From positions 62,001-126,000 of the forward strand of contig JAHBUR010000006.1 of NCBI GenBank assembly GCA_019637975.1: 64,000 bases of DNA, given 5' to 3'. Under the pieces are notes generated by a model that did no database searches, was not told where the DNA came from, and saw only the letters and a list, made by a program, of their open reading frames with translations. The stretch's first letter is position 1; the number at the start of each line of letters is the position of its first letter. The stretch comes from Bacteroidota bacterium. Lineage in GTDB: Bacteria; Bacteroidota; Ignavibacteria; UBA10030; UBA6906. The position numbers were made by a program, and so were the translations under genes. This document shows, one piece after another, positions 16,456 through 25,900 of this stretch.

Positions 16456-19113
16456 ATGCCTTTACCATCCCTTACTGTCAAGACGTTCATCGCTGGGCGA
16501 ACTGCTACCATTGCCGCGGGCCATCAAGCCGGCGCCGGCGGCTTTGCCACTTGCGCATCGCTCACCGCTATGATGGATGAGGCTCTCATTCTTGCCTACA
16601 ATCACCTTTCCTCCCGGCAGAAACGGATTGCTGTTCTCGCTCTTGGCGGATATGGCCGTGCCGAACTGTGCCCCAAGTCCGACATTGATGTGATGGTGCT
16701 TGCCGAAGACGGCGAAAGCCGAGATGAAGCCGAACATATTGCAAAGTCATTTCTATTGCAGTTGTGGGATGCCGGAATCAATGTCGGCCACAGTGTGCGG
16801 ACTGTGAACGAAGCAATGGCGCTGAACGGTGAGTTGGTTGATTCATGGGCATCGATGCTGGAGAGCCGATTTGTGTGCGGCAACGCTGAATTGGCAGCGA
16901 CATTTTTCGATACACTGAAAAGGCACGTTGAACGCGGAAACGATACCTGGTTCATCGAAGGCGTGTTTGAAGAGGTTCGAGCACGGCACAGACGATTTGG
17001 AAATTCAGTAAAACTCCTTGAACCCAACATCAAAAAAAGCGCGGGCGGATTGCGTGATTTTCAATCCGTATTCTGGCTGCATCGCGCAAACGATTCCCAG
17101 TATTGGTTCCCTGTTGAGACCCATTCTCCCGCCTCGTTGACGTTCGTTGACATGCTTGCTCGTAATGGTGTACTGGAGAGTCAGGAACGCGATATTGTAG
17201 TGCGGGCTCTTCAGTTTCTTTTTCGTGCCCGGCACGAAATGCACTTCCGCAGGCAGTCGGCAAGCGACGGGCTCGAGTATGCGTTGCAACGTGAGGTGGC
17301 GGAGGCTCTTGGATTCGGCGGCAAGGCGGAGTTGCGATCGGTCGAGGTGTTCATGCGGGAATACTATCTTCATGCCCGAACAATCCACAGGTTTCATCAG
17401 AATCTCTCCCATCGGTTCAGGGAGATGATTGAGCCTGTGCGGCACAGTTCTTCGACGGCCGAGCAAGTGGGTGAAGGATTTTTCCGCGTTGACGATCTTC
17501 TCGCTGTCGAGCCGGGAACCGGACGTCTTGCCGGAGCGAAACAGATCCTTGAAGCATTTGCTCTTTCGGCTGAACTGGAGGTGGACTTGCATGTGGATCT
17601 GCGGCGGGCAATTGCAAGCAGTCTCGATCTTTTTTCAAATGAGCAGCTATGCTCTGCCGGGGTTGCGGCGCAATTCCGGAGAATTCTCAATACCCGCCGG
17701 GTTGCCGCGACACTGCATGATATGAACGAGCTTGATGTTCTTGCAGCGTATATTCCCGAGTGGGGGGAACTCGTGGCATTCTTCCAGCATAACATGTATC
17801 ACTATTTTACGGCAGACGAGCATACGGTAATTGCCCTGGCGAATGCAGAACGGTTGCGTGAGCGGCAAAGCATTCTGCGCGAAGTATTCCGTATGTTACG
17901 GCGGAAGGATGTTCTCTATCTTGCCATCCTGCTTCACGATATTGCCAAGCCGCGCGGTGTTGCCGATCATGAGGTCACCGGTGTTGCCGTTGCCCGTACC
18001 GTGCTCGATCGTCTCGGCATGTCCGATGTATTTGATGATGTCGCGTTTCTCATCCGCAATCATCTGGTCATGGAACAGATTGCATTCCGCCGGAACATTC
18101 ACGATCCGGCAACGATCAGGGAATTTGCTGCAAAGTTCCAACGCCCCGAACAGTTGGACTATCTGTACGTGCTGACGTACGCGGATCTTTCTGCTGTGAA
18201 CACGAATGTCTGGACGGAATGGAAATCATCACTCCTCCAAGAGTTGTACCAGCTGACCTCCGAGGTATTGAGAAGAAATTTGAAAGGTACCGAGATCGAT
18301 GAGTTCAAGCAATCCCGACACGAAGCTGCTGTTGAAGCGCTGGTTGACCGGCTCAGTGAAGCGCTTCCGCGAGACAGGGTTCACGACCACATCAACGGTA
18401 TCGGCAGCGATGCCTATGTTGCATTGTTTTCGGATGAGGAGATTGAACAGCATATTCGCAAGAGCGCAACCGATGAAACGGTGTCTGCGATTTTTGTCCG
18501 GCAGGAGGGGCACAGCGAGATTACGGTTATTGCCCGGGACGCCCCGTTTCTGCTTTCAAAATTCTGCGCCGTGCTGGCGGCAAATGACGCGAACATCTTT
18601 GACGCAACTATCTTCACCCGTGAAGACGGCATTGTGATCGACCGCTTCCGTGTCAGTGATGCCGCAACGCATGGAGAATTGCGTGAGGCGGTCTGTGTCA
18701 AGATCACGAGAGATCTCACCGATGTGTTGGAGGGACGGCTTGACATTGAACATCTCTTTGCCGCGCACCGGAGAAAGTGGAAGCGCAGGCAGAAGGCGCC
18801 CGCGAACCCGAATATCAGAACCGATGTGCAGTTTGAAGACCATCCGCGGTTTACGATCATCGATGTGTATGCGCCCGATTCACTCGGCTTCCTCTACCGG
18901 GTTACGGAGGCCATCTCGAAACACGGACTCGATATCTACTTTGCAAAGATTGCGACCCGTGTGGACGGTATCGTGGATGCATTCTACGTGCTTGACCGGA
19001 ACGGCAATCACATTACCGAACCCGCTCACCGCGAAGCGGTTCGTGAGGATATTCTCTCGATGATCAGGCAGCTTGCTGAACAGGAATTATCCGGATCATC
19101 ACATGAACTCTAA
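16456..19113 (+). CDS. glnD: [Protein-PII] uridylyltransferase/uridylyl-removing enzyme
   Basis: The 885-residue protein has the GlnD order. A nucleotidyltransferase domain (LGGYGRAELCPKSDIDVMVL, about residues 63-82) is followed by a GlnD helical linker (KKSAGGLRDFQSVFWLH), an HD hydrolase domain (AILLHDIAKPRG near residue 493, DEHT earlier), and two C-terminal ACT domains (about 690-760 and 800-880) that sense glutamine. It uridylylates and de-uridylylates PII to report nitrogen status. The ATG at 16456 begins family-like sequence; 16411 would add 15 residues. No PII or ammonium transporter gene is adjacent. Its end overlaps murI by 11 bp. Confidence 0.93.
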   Translation: MPLPSLTVKTFIAGRTATIAAGHQAGAGGFATCASLTAMMDEALILAYNHLSSRQKRIAVLALGGYGRAELCPKSDIDVMVLAEDGESRDEAEHIAKSFLLQLWDAGINVGHSVRTVNEAMALNGELVDSWASMLESRFVCGNAELAATFFDTLKRHVERGNDTWFIEGVFEEVRARHRRFGNSVKLLEPNIKKSAGGLRDFQSVFWLHRANDSQYWFPVETHSPASLTFVDMLARNGVLESQERDIVVRALQFLFRARHEMHFRRQSASDGLEYALQREVAEALGFGGKAELRSVEVFMREYYLHARTIHRFHQNLSHRFREMIEPVRHSSSTAEQVGEGFFRVDDLLAVEPGTGRLAGAKQILEAFALSAELEVDLHVDLRRAIASSLDLFSNEQLCSAGVAAQFRRILNTRRVAATLHDMNELDVLAAYIPEWGELVAFFQHNMYHYFTADEHTVIALANAERLRERQSILREVFRMLRRKDVLYLAILLHDIAKPRGVADHEVTGVAVARTVLDRLGMSDVFDDVAFLIRNHLVMEQIAFRRNIHDPATIREFAAKFQRPEQLDYLYVLTYADLSAVNTNVWTEWKSSLLQELYQLTSEVLRRNLKGTEIDEFKQSRHEAAVEALVDRLSEALPRDRVHDHINGIGSDAYVALFSDEEIEQHIRKSATDETVSAIFVRQEGHSEITVIARDAPFLLSKFCAVLAANDANIFDATIFTREDGIVIDRFRVSDAATHGELREAVCVKITRDLTDVLEGRLDIEHLFAAHRRKWKRRQKAPANPNIRTDVQFEDHPRFTIIDVYAPDSLGFLYRVTEAISKHGLDIYFAKIATRVDGIVDAFYVLDRNGNHITEPAHREAVREDILSMIRQLAEQELSGSSHEL

Positions 19114-19903
19114 GCCTATCGGCGTTTTTGACAGCGGTATCGGCGGATTGACGGTCGTCCGGGCGCTGACGCATCGGCTGCCGCATGAAAATATCGTCTA
19201 CTTCGGGGATACGGCCCGCGTGCCGTACGGGCCGAAATCCCCCCAAGTTATACGCGAATATGCTGCACAAGATGTTGGTTTTCTCACGTCAAGAGACGTG
19301 AAGATGATCGTGATTGCTTGCAACACCGTGTCCGGCGTGGCACTGGATGTTGTGATGAAGCATGCAAAAGTACCGGTCGTTGGAGTTATCCTTCCCGGGG
19401 CTGACGCCGCAGTTGCGGCGAGCAAGAAGAAGAGAATCGGTGTCATCGGAACCATTGCAACCGTGAACAGTAAAGCGTATGTTCACGCAATCAGGTTGTT
19501 GGATAAGGAGATGGAGGTGTTTTCACAGGCATGTCCGCTCTTTGTGCCGTTGGCGGAGGAAGGTTGGACGCATCATGCTGTGACCGGGCTTGTTGCGAAG
19601 GAGTATCTCTTTCCCCTCAAACTCGAAAAGATCGACACGCTTATTCTCGGCTGCACGCATTATCCGATTCTCAAAGATGCTATCAAAGCAGCCGTTGACG
19701 GGAGCGTGACGTTGATCGATTCCGGCGAAGCAACAGCAGTGGAGGTGGAACGGATTCTCGACGAAAAAAATCTGCGTAATTCTTCAAAACTCAAACCGCA
19801 TCTCCAGTTCTTCGTGAGTGATCTTCCGGCAAAGTTCTCTGAAATTGGCGAGAGGTTCCTCGGACAGAAGATGGGGCGGATAAACAAGACCGGGGAATTC
19901 TAA
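19103..19903 (+). CDS. murI: Glutamate racemase
   Basis: The 266-residue product matches MurI. It has the N-terminal IGVFDSGIGGLTV, the first catalytic Cys in IACNTVSG (about residue 73; the usual Thr follows), the second in LGCTHYPIL (about residue 183), and FGDTARVPYG. It interconverts L- and D-glutamate in the cytoplasm for peptidoglycan synthesis. The ATG at 19103 overlaps the glnD stop codon, so translation is probably coupled. An earlier ATG at 19073 lies deeper in glnD and adds non-family residues. Confidence 0.94.
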   Translation: MNSKPIGVFDSGIGGLTVVRALTHRLPHENIVYFGDTARVPYGPKSPQVIREYAAQDVGFLTSRDVKMIVIACNTVSGVALDVVMKHAKVPVVGVILPGADAAVAASKKKRIGVIGTIATVNSKAYVHAIRLLDKEMEVFSQACPLFVPLAEEGWTHHAVTGLVAKEYLFPLKLEKIDTLILGCTHYPILKDAIKAAVDGSVTLIDSGEATAVEVERILDEKNLRNSSKLKPHLQFFVSDLPAKFSEIGERFLGQKMGRINKTGEF

Positions 19904-19947
19904 CTTCAGACCGGACTCGTTTTTTCAAGGACTATCTCACCCAAACA

Positions 19948-19981
19948 ACAACGCCTTGCCCCTTCCGGAACAAGGCGTTGT
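19948..19981. terminator. Bidirectional 11-bp hairpin terminator
   Basis: ACAACGCCTTG (19948-19958) pairs perfectly with CAAGGCGTTGT (19971-19981) across a 12-nt loop, followed by GTTTTC on the plus strand. It lies between the convergent murI and T9SS protein genes. Confidence 0.75.
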
Positions 19982-20004
19982 GTTTTCAGCTCTGCCGTCT
20001 ATCT

Positions 20005-22326
20005 TTATTTCAGAAGGACCAGCTTCTTGGCTTGCGAGAAGTTGCCCGCCTGCAAGCGATAGAAATACACGCCGCTTGCCATGTTGGAAGCATTCCATGT
20101 GGCTTCGAACGATCCCGCATTCAGCTCCCCGTCTTGCAATGTCGCAACGAGCTGCCCGATGGTATTATAGATCTTCAACGTGACATGCTCTTTCAACGGA
20201 ATGGCAAACTTGATTGTTGTACTGGGATTGAATGGATTCGGATAGTTCTGCGATAGCACGTAAGTTACGGGGACTCCTTGTCCGGTTTCCCTCACATCCG
20301 TGCTGCCGAAAGCGTAGTGAATCTCGCCCACGAGTGCGCGTGATGTGAAGAAGCTGCCGGTCGTCGTGAACGGCGCCGACCGTACGTCACCTGTCACGAG
20401 TCTCAAATTGGCATCGAAGTAAGTTTCGTAAGGCGGTGTTCCCGTGCCGAAGTAGCGCGGACCGATCGTGTTGAATCGCATTGCAACACCGACGGTATCC
20501 CCGGGTGTGACGACAATCGGCGGGGTGGAGAACAACAGCGACACACCGCTAGCGACTGGACCTTGTGTAACCGGCACCGTGCCAACTGAAGTCCAACCGT
20601 CTGTCGAACTGCCCGGTCCTGATCCAACCGGTCCGCCCAGCGCGTTGCCCGTTCGGGTAAAGAACTCAATACTGAAAGCAGCTCCGGCGGTTCCGGCATT
20701 GGCAGTTGTCATGTTAGTGATGGTGACGGTTTGTGCACCGCCAATAAGATTGAAGAACATTCCCCAACCTGGCGACCCGCCGTTATTTGCCGGTCCGGGA
20801 TTGGCAATGAGAATTGTGGGCGGAACAGCCCGCTTGAAGGTTATGTCGAAAGTCTGGCTTGAGGCAAGGGAATCTGTTCCTGAGTATGCGTATACGCGCC
20901 ACTGACCTGTTATCGAATCTCCTTGCGCAACGCCCAATCCGGCAATAAGCGAATCAAGCTGGGAACTGCGGAATGTGGCGGATGTATCCAAGCCCGCTGG
21001 AATATTCAGCCGGATGGTTCCCGCAAAGGTAGGTGTTGCAAACTTCCACCTGTATGATGCACCGTCACCCGATTTCCTCCACACTACAGTAATGGGTGCA
21101 GTTGAGGCGGCGCTTGTTACAACGGTCGCGTCGTTGGCAGGAGAGACAAGACCGAACGCCGAGAGTACAGGCCGACCGCGTTTGAAGGTAATTGCTCTCG
21201 GGCCATTACTCGATTTCAGTGAATCGTTGGCAGGAGGATTGTTTCTGAACGCCCAGACATCCCACTGGCCCGTAACAGAATCTCCTTGTTGTACACCCAA
21301 GCCTGCGAGTATGGCATCAACTTCGCCCAACGTCGTGTTGATGGAGTTGGTGGAAGAGGGTAACGTCACAATGCGCGGCGGAACGATCGGCGCGCCGAAA
21401 ATCCATTTGTACGTCGCCGTTGCCGTGGAGGTATCCCACGTAACAGTGACGGGAGTCGTCGAACCGGGAAGCGTCGTTATCGTCACTCCGGCTGCAGGGG
21501 TTTGCAGCGCAAAGGGATTCAACGGATTGGAACTGGCCGTTCCGTACATGGTAAACGGAGCCCCTTGCGGATTTCCCGTTGCCGGTGCCACGCTATCGCG
21601 CATCGCCTGCCATATTGTACCTGTGAACTGTCGCGCATTGCCTGTCTCAAACTGTCCCAGAATTGTCACAGCCGGTTGCCACGGACCGCTCGCCAGTGAA
21701 CCCGTCATTGTCCAATCCAGCCAGTACGTACCGGGCAGCAGCAGAAGGCCGCCGACATCAACAATATTGCGCATGATGGGGCGATCGGATGCCAAAAGGT
21801 TGGTAGCTATCACCCGGTAAATTCCGGAAAACCGTGTGGCAATCATGCGGTTGGTGGTGATGTCCCCGAAGATAATGTTGCTTCCAGCCTCTCCGGGCGG
21901 TCCGTCCCAAATCTGTAATCGCACAGCCGTCATTGTCGAGGTCGTGGTACTGCCCGTCTGATATCCGAAAAACGCGATTGAGTCGACAATCCATGCACCA
22001 CCGCTGACGGTAAAATCATCGGCAACACGGAAACTCGCGCCTGCGTTCACGTTGTACCCGTAGGTATTCAGCACGGTATTCTGCAACGAACTGGCATCAG
22101 CACCGCCCAAGCCACCACCCGGGTGCGTGACAAGGGGGCCGTTGTCATAGAGTAATGCAAGAGGAGACAGGATATGCGACTGGCTGCCATCGCCGGTCGG
22201 TTGTACCAACGGGGTCGTTCCCCCGGCAGGCATGTTGGCTTCATCGCGGGCGTTGCTATTGTCTTGGCCAAAACCGGTTGAACAAATAAAGGCAACACAC
22301 GCAAAGAGAGTACAGAGGTGTTTCAT
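20005..22326 (-). CDS. Secreted protein with two SusE-like domains and T9SS sorting domain
   Basis: The 773-residue protein has a signal peptide (MKHLCTLFACVAFICSTG, then FGQDNSN) and an N-terminal domain of about 270 residues shared in style with other Ignavibacteria-type surface proteins. Two tandem SusE-like beta-sandwich repeats follow, each ending in GLGVxQGDSxTGQW. The protein closes with a T9SS type A sorting domain (NYPNPFNPSTTIKFAIP ... LKIYNTIGQLVATL ... SGVYFYRL ... KKLVLLK). The ATG at 22326 has GAGAGGA about 8 nt upstream; longer starts would bury the signal peptide. No catalytic motif is visible. Glycan binding is a guess from the SusE-like modules. Confidence 0.87.
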   Translation of the reverse strand: MKHLCTLFACVAFICSTGFGQDNSNARDEANMPAGGTTPLVQPTGDGSQSHILSPLALLYDNGPLVTHPGGGLGGADASSLQNTVLNTYGYNVNAGASFRVADDFTVSGGAWIVDSIAFFGYQTGSTTTSTMTAVRLQIWDGPPGEAGSNIIFGDITTNRMIATRFSGIYRVIATNLLASDRPIMRNIVDVGGLLLLPGTYWLDWTMTGSLASGPWQPAVTILGQFETGNARQFTGTIWQAMRDSVAPATGNPQGAPFTMYGTASSNPLNPFALQTPAAGVTITTLPGSTTPVTVTWDTSTATATYKWIFGAPIVPPRIVTLPSSTNSINTTLGEVDAILAGLGVQQGDSVTGQWDVWAFRNNPPANDSLKSSNGPRAITFKRGRPVLSAFGLVSPANDATVVTSAASTAPITVVWRKSGDGASYRWKFATPTFAGTIRLNIPAGLDTSATFRSSQLDSLIAGLGVAQGDSITGQWRVYAYSGTDSLASSQTFDITFKRAVPPTILIANPGPANNGGSPGWGMFFNLIGGAQTVTITNMTTANAGTAGAAFSIEFFTRTGNALGGPVGSGPGSSTDGWTSVGTVPVTQGPVASGVSLLFSTPPIVVTPGDTVGVAMRFNTIGPRYFGTGTPPYETYFDANLRLVTGDVRSAPFTTTGSFFTSRALVGEIHYAFGSTDVRETGQGVPVTYVLSQNYPNPFNPSTTIKFAIPLKEHVTLKIYNTIGQLVATLQDGELNAGSFEATWNASNMASGVYFYRLQAGNFSQAKKLVLLK

Positions 22327-22671
22327 GATAGATCCTCTCTGGTTTGTGATTGGTTGATTGTTTGGTGATGTTTTGATTGTGGTGGAACAGGTAAAGAAAA
22401 TTACACATGCTGCATGATCAAGAATCAGAGCCGGAAACATTAAGAGGATTGAACACACAGGAACGAAAGGTCTTCTGTGCGTGATGAACTTCCGAATCAT
22501 CAAGCGTGATAGAAACAGAAGTCTGGTTTGAACGAATGGGAGAAGTTCGTGTCACTGGTTGATTTACCGCTGAATCCGTTATGACAACCTTCTGCTCACA
22601 ACTCGATTCGGAGTGACTACACAACGGGAACTTAGAAATAGTGAATGAAAAAAGCAAGCATTCTGCAATTT
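22327..22671. other. Left part of a 670-bp divergent intergenic region
   Basis: No gene can be supported between the two divergent T9SS genes (22327-22999). This part holds the leader of the minus-strand gene and a perfect 11-bp dyad CATGCTGCATG (22406-22416), about 85 bp before its start. The dyad is a possible operator. The region is AT-richer than its flanks. Confidence 0.4.
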
Positions 22672-22705
22672 CGGTAGTGTCTCGGTTTGAACTGAGACAC
22701 TACCG
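22672..22705. repeat. 34-bp palindrome bracketed by 9-bp direct repeats
   Basis: CGGTAGTGTCTC (22672-22683) and GAGACACTACCG (22694-22705) are perfect inverted repeats. The 10-bp centre GGTTTGAACT is itself partly self-complementary, so the whole can form one long hairpin. GCAATTTCG occurs on both sides (22665-22673 and 22705-22713). There is no T tail. It looks like joined ends of a mobile element rather than a terminator (inference). Confidence 0.6.
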
Positions 22706-22890
22706 CAATTTCGCGTTGACTCATGGTATGGCTCGACAAGAATCCGCGCAGAAGCTATGCCAATCTGAGCAGGTTCATCAGAGCACCGGGCTTTGGTTTA
22801 CACCGTTTTCTCGTTCCTGTCTCTCTCGCCCGCATCCATCTTTTAGAGGAGAAGGTTCAATGTGGCGGTGATGTACGATCCCGTCCACCC

Positions 22891-22921
22891 TTGTTTGCTC
22901 TATTTCCTCTTGGTATATTTT
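22891..22921 (+). promoter_or_regulatory. Bacteroidota-type promoter
   Basis: TTG (22891-22893), 20 bp, then TATATTTT (22914-22921), about 80 bp ahead of the T9SS protein gene. The spacing equals that at 3357-3387 and 31539-31569. Confidence 0.45.
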
Positions 22922-22999
22922 GACTGATTTGTTTGATCGCGTTACTCTCCTGAAATCATGAACAAATCCAACCAATCCCCAAATAGGAAGGAGTCCCCT

Positions 23000-25900
23000 A
23001 TGAAGCCTTCGGTGTTGTTTTCTGTTCTGTTGTGCCTCTCGATCCCGGCATTTGCCGGTGAACCCGGTTCCTCTCATGTCGGTACGAGCGTTGTCACATC
23101 AACGTCGAACGGACACATCCTCCAACGATCCGAAACTGTTGCGGAAAGGAATCCGCTTCCTGCGGCGGTAAGCGAACTTGAGCGCATCCGCAGCACACCG
23201 GTGCCGGGCACTATGCGTTTGAATTCGTACGTTAAATGGAATGCAAGTGATGCCACCGCCATTGCACAGGATGTTACCATCAACACGAACGGCGGAAGTC
23301 CGTTTGTCGGGTGGAACCTGAATTCTCCCCGTGTCTCATTCTTTGACGATGCCTCCAATGCGCCGCTGTGGGAGTATTTTTCCGATCCGCAGGTGTACCG
23401 GAATTTTATTGCATTGTCGGCGACAGCGGATATTGTTGCCAATGCGAGCTATCATAATATCTATCTCTTCAACAAGAACACGGGAACGGTCACGTTCAAT
23501 TTCGAGATTCCGGATGGACGCATCGGCGGACCGATTGCTGTTTCGCGTGACGGCAGCTTCATGACGTGTGCAACATCGTCGCCGCTTTCGGGGGGAATGC
23601 ATCGTGTGTACGCGTTCAATCCCACTTCTACAACTCCGCTCTGGACGTTCGATTTCAGCGATGCACAGAGTACGGGAATCTATGGCATCAACATCAGCGT
23701 GGATAAGTCGACGGTTATTGTCAACGGCAAATTCCGTGCGTGGGTGTTGAATGCCGCCACCGGAGCGGTAAAAGCCGAACTCGAAATCAGCAACACCGAA
23801 TCCCGCGTTGCGATGAGTGCCGACGCCTCGGTAATTGCCATTGCGGAGCTTTCGGGCTTTGTCCGCACGCTCACGTGGAGCGCCGGGCAGAATCGTTACA
23901 ACCAACTCTGGCAGTACAAAATTCCTCCCGGCGCATTTACGAACTGGGCAAGCGCCGTCGACATCTCCGCCGACGGTTTGACGATTGCCGCCGGCTCGCT
24001 GATTTTCCTCAGCGCGGGCTACGACGGCTCGATTTACATGTTTGATACGTTCGGCGACGGCACGCCGAACTGGGTTGTGCCGAATGTGGGAGATGAAGTG
24101 GGACAGATTGCCCTTTCGGATGACGGTTCGATTGCGGCCGTTGCCACATGGGGCGATCTCGGCAATGCACTTCCCGATATCTACATCTTCGAACGAAACT
24201 CGAACATCCCCGCTTTTACGGTGAATACGCCCGGCTCGATGTTCTCCATTGCCATTTCAGCGGATGGCAAAAGCGTTGCTGCGGGAGGTAAAGCCGTTCA
24301 CGCCCGAACGTTCGGCAACGGCGGCAACGTTTATAATATCGGTGTCGACCTTGGCGGCGGCGCTATTGCAGGTACGATCACGCTTGCCGGAGGCGGGTCG
24401 CAAAGTGGAGCGAAGGTGGAGGTGCTGGGGACGATTCGTTCCGATACAACGGATGCAACGGGAAAGTACGTTGTGAAGAATGTGCCTGCCGGAACATATA
24501 CCGTCAGAGTGTCAAAGCGGGGATACGTTGCCACGGCTCTCGCGGGCATTACCGTTACGGGCACAGACACGACGCACAATGTGAACGCGTCTCTCTCGCA
24601 AACAGGCGCCGCACCGACGAATCTCGTCGCGTCGCATAGTCTCGATTCCCGCATCCAGCTTTCGTGGACGAATCCTGCGCTAAGGATGAGTGTTGAAGAA
24701 AAGCTGCTTTCAGCCGACGAGTACACCATAACGAATTCTATTCCGCTTCGCCCGACAGGAGCGACACGGTTCATGCAGCAGCCTCTTGCTCCGCTATCTC
24801 CTGCTCTGGTTCCGGACAGTGTTCGCATTTACCGCGGCTATCGTTCGGGCGGGCCGTACTATCTTCGTAAAACAATCGCAGGCTCGCAGTCGTCATACAC
24901 CGACTCGACGGCGATCCCGTTGAAAGACTACTACTATCGTGTTACGGCGATGTACGGACTTGGAGAAAGCGTCTATTCCAACGAAGCGTACGGAACTGTT
25001 GACAGTTCGTTCCTCCAATTCAGCATCACAACTCCGCATAGAACGACGGCACCAACGATTGACGGCGTTCTTTCGCCGGGAGAATGGACGGATGCGTTGA
25101 AAGTTGATGTGTCCGATGTGTTTGGCTTGGGCGGCGGTATTGCACTCCCTCGCGGAAGCGTCTTCATGTACTTCAAGTACGACAGCGTTGCACAACGGCT
25201 GTATATTGCGGGAGAAGATTTCCTGAACACCGACGGCGTGCAGGCAAATGAAGGCTTCGGGCTTTATTTCGATGACAATAATAACAAGAACTTCGAGCCT
25301 CGCGGAACGGATTCCCTGCTTCGAGAAGGGAATTATTGGGCCTATTACTTCAGTACAGGTTCAACAGTCCGGTTCAGGGAAATCTACACGGGCGGAGGAG
25401 TAAATGCGGTTGTTGACACGGTCACGGATGCGCAAACGGCTTTTTCGTCTGCTTCCGGCAGGGTGACGGGAGAAGTGAGCATTCCGCTCGGTTTCTTCAA
25501 CAAGAACCACTTGCAGGTGTACGGTCCCGACCGCAAAGTCGGAGCGGGTTTGTTTATGATCAGCCGTGACGCCGGCAACGCCGTGTTCCACGGCTGGTGG
25601 CCGCAAACGATGGCAAGCGTCTTCACGCCGAGCGGATTCGGAGAAATACAGATTCCGATTCGTTTGCTCGCAGCTCCCAAAGCGCCCACAAACCCGGCAG
25701 TTGCCAAACTCGGTAACTTCTTGCGCGTATCGTGGACTGACCCGACGCACGGTCTCAACAACGAACCGCTGACGGTTCCGGTCACAATGCAGATCTACCG
25801 AAACGGCACATTGCTGGTTGAGTTGCCGACCGGCGCGCAGGCGTTCATCGACTCGAACGTGATTGCGCAAGGCTGGTACGAGTACACGATTCGAGGCTCG

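Noticed and set aside
20975-21820. 281-residue plus-strand frame
   Set aside because: Antisense to the SusE-like repeats of the 20005-22326 gene, whose domains and sorting signal are clear.
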